DNA of 37,089 nt from Polynucleobacter sp. Lineage in GTDB: Bacteria; Pseudomonadota; Gammaproteobacteria; Burkholderiales; Burkholderiaceae. A model generated the notes under the pieces. It was given only the letters and a program-made list of their open reading frames with translations, ran no database searches and was not told the origin of the DNA. Positions 1-7,641 of this stretch are shown piece after piece. Every line of letters starts with the position of its first letter. The first letter of the stretch is position 1. The stretch is from assembly GCF_018500155.2 (NCBI RefSeq), contig NZ_JAHBAK020000021.1, positions 1 to 37,089 on the forward strand, read 5' to 3'. Made by a program: the position numbers and the translations under genes.

Positions 1-1
1 A

Positions 2-619
2 GGTTGGTTCAAAAAGCCAATTGCTAAGGCAGATGATTTGAAGGGATTGAAGTACCGTACTGTAGGTCTCTCTATTGAGATCTTCACCGATATGGGCGCT
101 TCCGTTCAAGCTTTGCCAGGCGGCGAAATTATTCCTGCAATGGATCGTGGCGTACTGGATGCAGCTGAATTTAATAATGCCAGCTCAGATCGTATTTTGG
201 GATTCCCAGACGTATCTAAAGTGAATATGCTCCAAAGCTTCCACCAGAGTTCAGAGCAATTTGAAATTATCTTCAATAAGAAGAAATTCAACTCATTGCC
301 AGCCGACCTCCAGGCTATCCTGAAATATGGTACTGAGGCTTCTTCAGCAGATATGTCTTGGAAAGCAATTGATCGTTACTCCAAAGACTTTGTTGAGTTG
401 CAAACTAAAGATAAGGTGAAGTTTTATGCAACACCTAAGTCAATCTTGATAGCTCAATTGAATGCTTGGGACAAGATCATTGCTAAAAAGGCTTCTGAGA
501 ACCCAATGTTCAAGAAAGTATTGGATTCACAAAAAGCCTTTGCACAGCGTGCGGTTCGTTGGGACTTGCTCACTAACGTTGATATGAAGATCGCATACGA
601 CCACTACTTCAAAGGTTAA
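2..619 (+). CDS. TRAP transporter substrate-binding protein, DctP family (5' end missing)
   Basis: This is the C-terminal about 206 residues of a periplasmic solute-binding protein of a tripartite ATP-independent periplasmic transporter. The reading frame is open from base 2, so the signal peptide and first lobe lie outside the window. Residues of the kind GWFKKPI, LPGGEIIPAMDRGVLDAAEF and FHQSSEQFEI are typical of the DctP family, in particular the branch that binds 2-oxoacids, mannitol or chloroaromatic acids (TakP-like). The conserved ligand-contacting Glu is expected in the DAAEFNN segment. It is followed by the small and large permease genes on the same strand, which confirms the system type. 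The substrate cannot be read from the sequence. A terminator-like hairpin separates it from the permease genes. Confidence 0.93.
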   Translation, partial: GWFKKPIAKADDLKGLKYRTVGLSIEIFTDMGASVQALPGGEIIPAMDRGVLDAAEFNNASSDRILGFPDVSKVNMLQSFHQSSEQFEIIFNKKKFNSLPADLQAILKYGTEASSADMSWKAIDRYSKDFVELQTKDKVKFYATPKSILIAQLNAWDKIIAKKASENPMFKKVLDSQKAFAQRAVRWDLLTNVDMKIAYDHYFKG

Positions 620-644
620 AATCTAATAAGTAGTTTTGCTGCAT

Positions 645-674
645 AACCGGACGGCAATCCCGTCCGGTTTTTTT
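645..674 (+). terminator. Intercistronic terminator-like hairpin after the TRAP binding-protein gene
   Basis: A perfect 10-bp stem (AACCGGACGG at 645-654 pairing with CCGTCCGGTT at 660-669), a 5-nt loop and a run of T follow the stop codon by 25 nt. Because permease genes continue on the same strand 40 nt later, this probably acts as a partial terminator or 3' stabiliser that keeps binding-protein mRNA more abundant than permease mRNA. Confidence 0.85.
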
Positions 675-713
675 AATAATTAAAGCAATAAATGTTGTTT
701 AGGAGAGTAGTGC

Positions 714-1382
714 ATGGATAAATTCATGTTAAGAGTGGATGAAATTAGCACCTTTGTTGGAAAGGCAGCATCCTGGCTGGTTGTTCTGTTAATGCTCATG
801 GTATTTACAGATGTTGTGCGCCGTTATGCCTTTAACTCCCCATCCGCTTGGATTGGCGAATTATCGGTCATGGCATACGGCACATTATTTATGCTGTGTG
901 GCGCCTATACCCTAGCTCAAAATGGTCACGTACGCGGTGACTTCTTGTATGGGTCTATGAAGCCTCGCACTCAAGCCACTTTAGATCTAATTTTGTACAT
1001 TACCTTTTTCCTGCCTGGAATTGCAGCGCTGGTTTACGCTGGTTACACCTACGCTGCAGAATCTTGGCGCATAGGCGAACACACCACACAAATTGCAAAT
1101 GGTCCACCCCTCTACCCCTTTAAGACCATTATTCCAGTGGCAGGCGCATTTGTTCTGTTACAAGGTTTTGTAGAAATTTTGCGTTGCATTATTTGCATCA
1201 AAACTGGTGAGTGGCCTGCCCGACTAAAAGATGCCGAGGAAATCGATGTCATTGAACAACAATTAGCTTCATCCACACACGTAGATGAAGAAGCTCGCCA
1301 ACTTGCAATCAAAAACGCCAAATCTATTGATGAAGCAGCTCATCATCGCATTGGCCAAACTAAAGAGATAAATCATGACTGA
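714..1382 (+). CDS. TRAP transporter small permease, DctQ family
   Basis: This 222-residue membrane protein has about four hydrophobic helices (residues about 15-35, 50-70, 90-115 and 135-155), as expected for the DctQ small subunit that couples to DctM in the inner membrane. The start is supported by AGGAGAG about 7 nt upstream. After the last helix there is a long hydrophilic, acidic cytoplasmic-type tail of about 60 residues, longer than in most DctQ proteins. The gene overlaps the large-permease gene by 8 nt, indicating translational coupling. It belongs to one operon with the upstream binding protein and downstream DctM. Confidence 0.92.
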   Translation: MDKFMLRVDEISTFVGKAASWLVVLLMLMVFTDVVRRYAFNSPSAWIGELSVMAYGTLFMLCGAYTLAQNGHVRGDFLYGSMKPRTQATLDLILYITFFLPGIAALVYAGYTYAAESWRIGEHTTQIANGPPLYPFKTIIPVAGAFVLLQGFVEILRCIICIKTGEWPARLKDAEEIDVIEQQLASSTHVDEEARQLAIKNAKSIDEAAHHRIGQTKEINHD

Positions 1383-3255
1383 TCCAATTCTTGGCCTAGC
1401 CATGCTTGGCTTGATTATTGTTGTAATCATGCTGGGCTTCCCAACTGCTTTTACCCTAATGGGTCTTGGCATGATGTTCGGTTTTGCCGCTTTTTATGAC
1501 CCATCGCAAAGCTGGACAGCAAACAAAATCTTTACCCTCATGGTGCAAAGAACGTTTGGCGGCATGACAAATGACGTCTTACTCTCCATCCCCCTCTTTG
1601 TATTGATGGGGTACGTGATGGAACGAGGGGCACTTGTAGATAAGATGTTCTACAGTATTCAGTTAGCATTCCGCCGCCTGCCCGCATCATTGGCTGTAGC
1701 AACATTGATCGTATGCACTTTCTGGGGTATTGCTAGCGGATTAGTTGGCGCCGTAGTTGTGCTGATGGGCGTGATTGCTATGAAACCAATGCTCAATGCT
1801 GGCTATGACACCCGCCTCGCTGCTGGTGTTATTACCGCCGGCGGTACATTGGGTATTTTGATTCCGCCATCTGTGATGATTATTGTGTATGCAGCCGTTG
1901 CAGGACAATCTGTTGTTAAGCTGTATGCCGCGGCAATGGTGCCAGGATTTTTCCTTGCATTTTTATACCTGGTGTACATCATTGGCTGGGCTTTAATCAA
2001 TCCTAAAGTGGCGCCTAAGCTTCCTGCAGAGCAGCTTGCCGTACCGCTCCCAGCCTCCATTCGCTTTTTAGGGGAAAACTACTCTAAAAATATGTTGGTA
2101 GCAACGATAAAAGCGCTTTTCTCACCAGGAAAATTACTCAATGCATCTAATGACGCTAGACTTTCATTTCAGCAAATCGCAAAAAATGTCTTAGCAGCGT
2201 TAACGCCTTTCATTTTGGTAGCACTCACAATGTGGGGCGTATGGTGGTATGTCATCATCCATCAACAAGCAGAAAGAGATGCGCTCAATGTTCCAGTGGT
2301 TACTCAAGTTGCTCAGTCAGCAGCAAGCGATGCCTCTGAGCCCGCTGAAGAGGGCCTAGTGGCATTAGATGCTACTTCTAGCAACCTCAAATCAAAAGCC
2401 ATCGAAGAAGATGCTCCCTTGGTAGCCTTGGATGCAGCAGCAGGAGATGCGCCAACCGAAGCGGGACCTGCAGCTGCAGCAGATAATGGGCCACCGGAAA
2501 ATTTTGAGCTCTACTTTGCTCTTACTTGCGTACTCTTTGGGCTACTTCTTATCTACTACTACATCAATTTAGATGAAGAGCAGTTTGAAATTCTTAAATT
2601 GCTGATCGAGTCAGTAGTGCCGCTGGGTGTGCTTACGATATTGGTGTTGGCTGTGATCTTACTAGGAATTACGACCGCCACTGAGTCTGCTGCTGTAGGA
2701 GCCTTAGGTGCATTTATTTTGGCACTGCAAGCCGGTACCTTAAATTTCGAGCGCACTAAGCAAGCAGTTTTCCTTACTGCTAAAACCACCTCAATGGTTT
2801 GCTGGCTGTTCGTTGGTTCAGCACTGTTTTCAGCAGTCTTTACCATCCTAGGCGGCCAATCCATTATTGAGCAATGGGTACTCAAGCTAGACTTAACGCC
2901 AATTCAGTTTATGTTGCTATCCCAAGCAATCATTTTCTTCCTTGGCTGGCCTTTGGAGTGGACTGAAATCATTGTGATTTTTGTGCCGATTTTCTTGCCT
3001 TTATTGGCTCACTTCCAGATTGATCCGCTTTTGTGGGGGACCTTGGTCTTCGTTAACCTACAAGCCGCGTTCTTATCGCCTCCGGTCGCAATGTCTGCCT
3101 TTTATCTCAAAGGGGTATCGCCACCTGGCGTCACTCTCAATCAGATTTTTGCAGGCATGATGCCATACATGTTCATTGTGATTGCTTGCATGGTCTTTAT
3201 GTACATCTTGCCTGGCATGACCTTGTGGCTACCAAAATTCCTCTACGGAGGTTAA
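1375..3255 (+). CDS. TRAP transporter large permease, DctM family, with large central insertion
   Basis: This is the main transport subunit, which imports the bound organic acid with sodium. It is 626 residues, against about 430 for a standard DctM. Residues 1-210 and about 405-626 carry the two DctM halves, with typical motifs such as GILIPPSVMIIVYA (160-173), TTATESAAVGALGA (433-446) and FLSPPVAMSAFYLKG near the C-terminus. In between, residues about 211-404 form an insertion with two extra predicted membrane helices (about 277-295 and 377-398). These flank a soluble Ala/Glu/Asp-rich linker (about 300-375) that contains the hexamer LVALDA twice, 21 residues apart. Insert-bearing DctM proteins are known in the mannitol/chloroaromatic-acid TRAP branch. 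The gene overlaps dctQ by 8 nt and ends at a strong terminator. Confidence 0.93.
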   Translation: MTDPILGLAMLGLIIVVIMLGFPTAFTLMGLGMMFGFAAFYDPSQSWTANKIFTLMVQRTFGGMTNDVLLSIPLFVLMGYVMERGALVDKMFYSIQLAFRRLPASLAVATLIVCTFWGIASGLVGAVVVLMGVIAMKPMLNAGYDTRLAAGVITAGGTLGILIPPSVMIIVYAAVAGQSVVKLYAAAMVPGFFLAFLYLVYIIGWALINPKVAPKLPAEQLAVPLPASIRFLGENYSKNMLVATIKALFSPGKLLNASNDARLSFQQIAKNVLAALTPFILVALTMWGVWWYVIIHQQAERDALNVPVVTQVAQSAASDASEPAEEGLVALDATSSNLKSKAIEEDAPLVALDAAAGDAPTEAGPAAAADNGPPENFELYFALTCVLFGLLLIYYYINLDEEQFEILKLLIESVVPLGVLTILVLAVILLGITTATESAAVGALGAFILALQAGTLNFERTKQAVFLTAKTTSMVCWLFVGSALFSAVFTILGGQSIIEQWVLKLDLTPIQFMLLSQAIIFFLGWPLEWTEIIVIFVPIFLPLLAHFQIDPLLWGTLVFVNLQAAFLSPPVAMSAFYLKGVSPPGVTLNQIFAGMMPYMFIVIACMVFMYILPGMTLWLPKFLYGG

Positions 3256-3276
3256 GCAAAGCGGTATCGACAAATA

Positions 3277-3305
3277 AAAAGCGCTCTTTTTAGAGCGCTT
3301 TTTTT
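3277..3305. terminator. Bidirectional rho-independent terminator
   Basis: An 11-bp stem (AAAAGCGCTCT at 3277-3287 with AGAGCGCTTTT at 3292-3302) is flanked by A and T runs, so it can work on both strands. It lies between the convergent TRAP operon and the minus-strand gene ending at 3325. Confidence 0.9.
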
Positions 3306-3324
3306 AACTTGAGCATCAGACGAT

Positions 3325-3864
3325 CTATGCGTTTTGTTTGAGTAGCTCCTCATTGGCTTTGCCAAGGGCAACCGTAAATAACTTTTGCCAATATTGATAG
3401 GAGGCTAGCTCATCCTCTTCTAGCTCCATTTCCTGAAAAGATGGATGGCGAATCAAAGAGAGCCATATACGACAAAACATCTTATCCTCTAAACGAGATG
3501 GCTTGCTGATGAACGAGATTTCCTCAATATTAGGAATCAATTCATAAACTGCTGCTTGATCTGCCATCATTAACCTATCTCGGCTAAGACGCATCATTTC
3601 CAGCATCACCCTACCCAGTTGATCGTAATGCCCACCCCAACAAATTGGAGTGGAGGCAAGATCTTGGGTTTTTTCTAGATACTTACGCATGAAAGTACTC
3701 CATGCATTCGCTAAATCAAACTCCGTCTTTACCTTGGCATTTTGCAAAGCGGGCGGAAGATTGGTTGATTTTAAAGACTCTAAGCTACGGTCAGTACCGA
3801 AGGTGTAATCAATAATCAACAATGGTTTTGCTGCTTTATCAATCTGAAGTCGATACTCTTGCAT
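3325..3864 (-). CDS. Hypothetical protein, soluble, 179 aa
   Basis: I do not recognise this family. The 179-residue product is soluble, with no signal peptide or membrane helix. It has an acidic C-terminal third (MELEEDELASYQYWQKLF region) and several tryptophans and aromatic residues, and looks largely helical. The ATG is preceded by AAAAGAG about 7 nt upstream, an acceptable ribosome-binding site. It is alone on its strand after the panE-like gene (gap about 64 nt), and could be co-transcribed with it. It is converging on the TRAP operon. The coding frame is long and the codon use resembles its neighbours, so it is very likely a real gene. Confidence 0.75.
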   Translation of the reverse strand: MQEYRLQIDKAAKPLLIIDYTFGTDRSLESLKSTNLPPALQNAKVKTEFDLANAWSTFMRKYLEKTQDLASTPICWGGHYDQLGRVMLEMMRLSRDRLMMADQAAVYELIPNIEEISFISKPSRLEDKMFCRIWLSLIRHPSFQEMELEEDELASYQYWQKLFTVALGKANEELLKQNA

Positions 3865-3928
3865 GTTCTGCTCTTTTCTTCGCGGGATTAGTCATGTTAG
3901 CGCCCTCAGTTTAACCAATAGTCATTAG

Positions 3929-4843
3929 CTAACTTTGGTGACGACTTTCTACAGCCATATGAGTATAGGCAATTTTTAATAAAGGGCATTCGATTGAATT
4001 TTTAACCGCAAAATTGATCAATTCACCCAAAATGTGTTCATGCTCATTTTTATTTCCTGCGAGCAAATCACGCAACATAGAGGCGGTAAACGGGGATCCA
4101 GCCTTAGTTAAAATCTCTAATGACTTGATTCGGGCTTGGTCAGAAATTATGTAGCCAAGCGAGCTGGCTATCTCACAGCACTCATGAAACATCTGCTGTA
4201 TTAAGTCTTTTCCATAGGTTGTGGCCACTATATCGCCAATTGAGCCACGGCAAATGGTGGTCGCACCCGCTAAAGTTGCGAGAAATACCCATTTTTCCCA
4301 CAGCGCCAATTCAATATCGTCCCGATAAAAAGAATCAAAATCGGCTTTATTGCAAAGCTGAAAAAAATCCTGGCACACAGCGACTTGATTCGGGTTGCGC
4401 GGACCAACAGTTAAGGTCTTCATTTCATTTAACTGCTTCACCGAACCAGACTCAGTAATGGTGGCGGCAATGTGCGCAACCCCACCTAAGACACGATTCT
4501 GTCCGAACTGCTGATCCAAAACCGCTAAATGAGTAAACCCATTTAAAAAAGGAAGGATCATTCCATGAGAACTTGCCTTGGAAATTGAATTCAGTGAATC
4601 AGCTAGATCGAAGGCTTTAGGCGCCAAAATAATTAAATCGTAAATAGGCTCCAATTGGTCTGCAAGAACCGTTTTTGGAAAAATCGTAAAGTGATTTTTA
4701 GGAGTTTCAATCGTTAAACCCTTTTCATCGATTAATTGCTTACGCTTGCCCCGCAACAGAAAGGTGATATCCGCCCCCACTTGGTGCAATTGAGCGCCAT
4801 AAAACCCACCGATACCACCTGCCCCGACTACTAATATTTTCAT
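3929..4843 (-). CDS. Ketopantoate reductase family protein (2-dehydropantoate 2-reductase-like)
   Basis: The 304-residue protein starts with a Rossmann NADP-binding motif, VVGAGGIGGFYGAQL (residues 5-19), and has the family layout: an N-terminal dinucleotide domain and a C-terminal all-helical ApbA_C domain from about residue 175. The ALWEKWVFLA segment carries the family's conserved catalytic lysine. NADPH-dependent reduction of 2-dehydropantoate to pantoate (coenzyme A pathway) is the family reaction, but many genomes carry paralogues with other 2-oxoacid substrates, so I do not assign panE firmly. AAAAAGGG lies about 12 nt before the ATG. No other pantothenate genes are nearby. Confidence 0.82.
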   Translation of the reverse strand: MKILVVGAGGIGGFYGAQLHQVGADITFLLRGKRKQLIDEKGLTIETPKNHFTIFPKTVLADQLEPIYDLIILAPKAFDLADSLNSISKASSHGMILPFLNGFTHLAVLDQQFGQNRVLGGVAHIAATITESGSVKQLNEMKTLTVGPRNPNQVAVCQDFFQLCNKADFDSFYRDDIELALWEKWVFLATLAGATTICRGSIGDIVATTYGKDLIQQMFHECCEIASSLGYIISDQARIKSLEILTKAGSPFTASMLRDLLAGNKNEHEHILGELINFAVKNSIECPLLKIAYTHMAVESRHQS

Positions 4844-4947
4844 AAGGTAAACGCCCTTTTTGACTTAATTTTGCATTGTCAGGATAACCTTTTATTGTCT
4901 TGGCTGCACTACCGCGCTGATGCCAATAACGCATGGGGCATATACGC

Positions 4948-4953
4948 TAAAAT
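4948..4953 (+). promoter_or_regulatory. Candidate -10 box upstream of the ferredoxin gene
   Basis: TAAAAT within the 10-mer CTAAAATGAG (4947-4956). The identical 10-mer precedes the darP gene at 27582. A transcript starting near 4960 would have a leader of about 46 nt. The -35 region is weak. Confidence 0.4.
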
Positions 4954-4971
4954 GAGGGTTTAATCACTAAC

Positions 4972-4995
4972 AGACCCGATCTTTGGGTCTTTTTC
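4972..4995 (+). terminator. Terminator-like hairpin inside the ferredoxin leader
   Basis: AGACCC (4972-4977) pairs with GGGTCT (4985-4990) and is followed by TTTTTC. It stands only 11 nt before the ferredoxin ATG and has no plus-strand gene upstream, so it is likely a leader element or attenuator rather than an operon end. Confidence 0.5.
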
Positions 4996-5005
4996 ATTAA
5001 ACACT

Positions 5006-5329
5006 ATGACTTACGTTGTTACTGAATCTTGTATTCGCTGCAAATATACCGACTGTGTTGATGTTTGCCCTGTTGACTGCTTTCGCGAAGGCCCTAATTT
5101 TTTGGTAATTGATCCAGATGAGTGCATCGATTGCGCAGTCTGCGTTCCCGAATGTCCAGTAAACGCTATCTATGCTGAAGATGATGTGCCAGGCGATCAA
5201 CAAGTTTTTATTAAGTTAAATGCTGAACTCTCCCCAAATTGGACATCGATTACTAAATCAAAAGCTGCTCTTCCAGATGCTGAAGAGTGGAAAGATGTCA
5301 AAAATAAAATTGATCAACTAATTAAGTAA
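5006..5329 (+). CDS. fdxA: Seven-iron ferredoxin (3Fe-4S plus 4Fe-4S)
   Basis: This 107-residue electron carrier matches the Azotobacter ferredoxin I type. Cysteines at 9, 17, 21, 40, 43, 46 and 50 give the ligand pattern for one [3Fe-4S] and one [4Fe-4S] cluster; C12 and C25 occupy the places of the extra non-ligand cysteines of that family. The length and C-terminal extension after residue 60 also fit. It is probably a cytoplasmic redox partner; its own partner is not evident here. No Shine-Dalgarno sequence precedes the ATG (CATTAAACACT), and a terminator-like hairpin sits directly upstream. It is followed 31 nt later by thyA on the same strand. Confidence 0.95.
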   Translation: MTYVVTESCIRCKYTDCVDVCPVDCFREGPNFLVIDPDECIDCAVCVPECPVNAIYAEDDVPGDQQVFIKLNAELSPNWTSITKSKAALPDAEEWKDVKNKIDQLIK

Positions 5330-5360
5330 CCACATCGTACTTGAGAGTTTTTGAGTAAAC

Positions 5361-6155
5361 ATGCGCCAATATCACGATCTCATGAAGGAAGTCTTAGCCA
5401 AAGGTGTGAAGAAGTCTGATCGCACCGGTACAGGCACCATTTCGGTATTTGGCCATCAAATGCGGTTTGATTTGAGCCAGGGATTTCCCATGGTGACAAC
5501 TAAGAAGCTGCATCTCAAGTCCATCATTTATGAATTGCTATGGTTTCTAAAAGGCAGTACCAACAATAACTGGCTTAAAGAGCGTGGCGTCTCCATTTGG
5601 AACGAATGGGCCGCACCTGATGGTGAATTAGGTCCCATTTATGGCTATCAGTGGAGATCCTGGCCAGCGCCCAATGGACAACATATTGATCAGATTAGTG
5701 AAGTTGTAGAGCAAATCAAAAAAAATCCAGATTCGCGTCGCATCATCGTTTCTGCATGGAATGTGGCTGATATTCCCCGTATGGCTTTGGCCCCTTGCCA
5801 CGCATTCTTTCAGTTTTATGTTGCAGACGGCAAACTATCCTGCCAACTCTATCAACGTAGTGCAGATATTTTCTTAGGCGTGCCTTTTAATATTGCCAGC
5901 TATGCTTTATTAACTCACATGATGGCTCAGCAATGTAATTTAGAGGTGGGTGACTTCATTTGGACAGGCGGAGACTGTCATCTCTATAGCAACCACCTAG
6001 AGCAAGTAGACCTTCAGCTCTCAAGAGACTTTTTCCCATTACCTAAACTCAATATCTTGCGCAAGCCTGATTCAATCTTTGATTATGAATTTGAGGATTT
6101 TGAAATCGTTGGTTACGAATCACATCCTCACATTAAAGCTCCTGTAGCAGTTTAA
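5361..6155 (+). CDS. thyA: Thymidylate synthase
   Basis: It converts dUMP to dTMP using 5,10-methylenetetrahydrofolate and releases dihydrofolate. The 264-residue length is exactly that of the E. coli enzyme. The catalytic cysteine is C146 in [12 protein letters not shown], and conserved segments DRTGTGT (20-26), RRIIVSAWN (126-134) and [18 protein letters not shown] follow. It is upstream of folA, whose product recycles the dihydrofolate, with a 9-nt gap, so the two form a functional operon. The cytoplasmic assignment and family are secure. Confidence 0.98.
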   Translation: MRQYHDLMKEVLAKGVKKSDRTGTGTISVFGHQMRFDLSQGFPMVTTKKLHLKSIIYELLWFLKGSTNNNWLKERGVSIWNEWAAPDGELGPIYGYQWRSWPAPNGQHIDQISEVVEQIKKNPDSRRIIVSAWNVADIPRMALAPCHAFFQFYVADGKLSCQLYQRSADIFLGVPFNIASYALLTHMMAQQCNLEVGDFIWTGGDCHLYSNHLEQVDLQLSRDFFPLPKLNILRKPDSIFDYEFEDFEIVGYESHPHIKAPVAV

Positions 6156-6164
6156 GAATCTGCG

Positions 6165-6656
6165 ATGACACAACCTGCTATCTCCATGATTGTTGCGCGC
6201 TCTCGTAACCACGTCATTGGTCGCGACAATCAAATGCCCTGGAAAATATCAAAGGATTTGCAGTTCTTTAAACGCGTCACCATGGGGCACCCCGTCGTTA
6301 TGGGGCGTAAAACCTGGGAATCCATTGGGCGCCCACTTCCAGGTCGTCGCAATATTGTGGTGAGTCGCAATGCCCATTACGAGCCTGCTGGGGCCGAGCT
6401 TGCTGGCTCCCTTGATGAAGCCCTGAATAAGTTAAGTGAAGCCCCTAGAGTGTTTGTCATCGGTGGCGAGCAGCTCTTTAAACAAGCTTTTAGCAAAGCA
6501 GATCGCTTGTATATCACTGAAATCGAGATGGATGTGGATGGGGGCGACACCTTCTTCGAAGTACCAAAACCATCCGAATGGAAAGAGATTGAACGAACTT
6601 CAGACTCTGAAAATGGTATTCATTTTCACTTTGTCACCTTTGAGCGAATGAAATAA
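6165..6656 (+). CDS. folA: Dihydrofolate reductase
   Basis: It reduces dihydrofolate to tetrahydrofolate with NADPH and is the target of trimethoprim. The 163-residue protein has the family's N-terminal VIGRDNQMPWKISKDLQFFK segment with the catalytic acidic residue (D31), the MGRKTWESIGRPLPGR motif (46-61) and the VIGGEQLF motif near residue 97-104. It is 9 nt downstream of thyA and ends at a strong terminator 25 nt after the stop. Confidence 0.97.
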   Translation: MTQPAISMIVARSRNHVIGRDNQMPWKISKDLQFFKRVTMGHPVVMGRKTWESIGRPLPGRRNIVVSRNAHYEPAGAELAGSLDEALNKLSEAPRVFVIGGEQLFKQAFSKADRLYITEIEMDVDGGDTFFEVPKPSEWKEIERTSDSENGIHFHFVTFERMK

Positions 6657-6680
6657 CCCCTAGAAAATTGAATTCAATAG

Positions 6681-6707
6681 AAAAAGGACTCTAACGAGTC
6701 CTTTTTT
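6681..6707. terminator. Bidirectional rho-independent terminator
   Basis: An 11-bp stem (AAAAAGGACTC at 6681-6691 with GAGTCCTTTTT at 6696-6706) has a TAAC loop and a T run. It separates folA from the converging minus-strand foldase gene. Confidence 0.92.
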
Positions 6708-6737
6708 ATTCGACATGAAGTGATGTCTTATACCTTC

Positions 6738-7577
6738 TTACTGCACAATAATTTTTGCGTTCTTAGCAATCCCAGAGATAAATTCAAATTGCTTTCTTTG
6801 CGCGATACCCGCACGAATCCCCGCCTTGGCTTGCTCAAAACTCGGTGGTTTACTTGATCTCTTGTCCTCTAATTTCACCAAATACCACGCTTGTTGCAAT
6901 TCAATAGGGGCAGAAGTCTGACCCTTACTCAGATTAACCAAGACAGCGCCAATTTGAGGTGGCACTTGTCCAGACTGCACCCAGCCAGCCGCTCCGCCTT
7001 GGGCCTTATTGGGTGCCAAAGATACACTCTTAGCCACCTTATCAAACGCCTCACCTTTTTTAATCCGATTGAGAGCGGCCTGAGCATCCGCTTCGCTGGC
7101 AACAGCAATATCACTAATTTTGTACTCCACGATCATACCCTGCGGTCCCAGAGATGCTACTTGTTTGTTGTACTCCGCCTGAACATCAGCATCACTAATT
7201 GGGTTTTGAGCCATAAAAGTGGATAACTCCAAATCGGCCAAGTAGTTTTGACGAATCATCATTAACTGCGTATTGGCTTTCTCGGAATTTGCTAATCCAT
7301 CCTTTTCGGCTTGCTGAGATAAGAGTAGTACTTCAATAAATTTTTCAATGACCGCCTTGCGTAGTTCGGGCGTATCTTTTTGTCCTTGCGCTAAAGCAGC
7401 CTTAATACCTTGCTCAACCATGTCATTGGTAATGATCGCCCCATTGACTGAGGCTGCAGCATTAATAGGTAAGCCACTTTGCTGAGCGGAAACCTCTCCA
7501 AAAAAACTGATCGCTAAAATAGCAATGGCGAGTATACGAAGAGAGAAAAATGGGGTTTTCGTGTTCAATAATTTCAT
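6738..7577 (-). CDS. Periplasmic parvulin-type peptidyl-prolyl isomerase (PpiC/PrsA-like)
   Basis: The protein is an exported folding helper. A Sec signal peptide covers the first about 30 residues (hydrophobic ILAIAILAISFFG, cleavage near VSA). It is followed by an N-terminal SurA-like helical domain and a rotamase domain around residues 145-240 with VEYKISDIAV, AFDKVAKSVSLAPNKAQGGAAGWV and APIELQQAWYLVKLED. I place the start at ATG 7577 because an AAGGT sequence lies about 8 nt upstream. An in-frame TTG 15 nt earlier would add five residues but has no such site. The frame ends just before the shared terminator with folA. Confidence 0.9.
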   Translation of the reverse strand: MKLLNTKTPFFSLRILAIAILAISFFGEVSAQQSGLPINAAASVNGAIITNDMVEQGIKAALAQGQKDTPELRKAVIEKFIEVLLLSQQAEKDGLANSEKANTQLMMIRQNYLADLELSTFMAQNPISDADVQAEYNKQVASLGPQGMIVEYKISDIAVASEADAQAALNRIKKGEAFDKVAKSVSLAPNKAQGGAAGWVQSGQVPPQIGAVLVNLSKGQTSAPIELQQAWYLVKLEDKRSSKPPSFEQAKAGIRAGIAQRKQFEFISGIAKNAKIIVQ

Positions 7578-7629
7578 TAGGGATACCTTCAATTCAATAA
7601 GTCACTCATAGTAACAGTAAGGCGAGCTG

Positions 7630-7635
7630 TAAAAT
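7630..7635 (+). promoter_or_regulatory. Candidate -10 box for a leaderless SRAP transcript
   Basis: TAAAAT ends exactly 6 nt before the ATG at 7642, which would put the transcription start at the start codon. No Shine-Dalgarno sequence is present. The -35 match is poor, so this is an inference from spacing. Confidence 0.4.
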
Positions 7636-7641
7636 CTAATC

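Noticed and set aside
1803-2060. Antisense open frame inside the large TRAP permease gene
   Set aside because: It is a shadow of a well-supported gene and its translation lacks domains or a start signal.
6681-6707. Hairpins with A/T flanks as mobile-element ends or CRISPR-like repeats
   Set aside because: All such hairpins lie just after stop codons, have different stem sequences and T runs, so they are ordinary terminators.
7578-7592. Upstream TTG start for the parvulin isomerase
   Set aside because: The ATG at 7577 has AAGGT at good spacing; the TTG has none.
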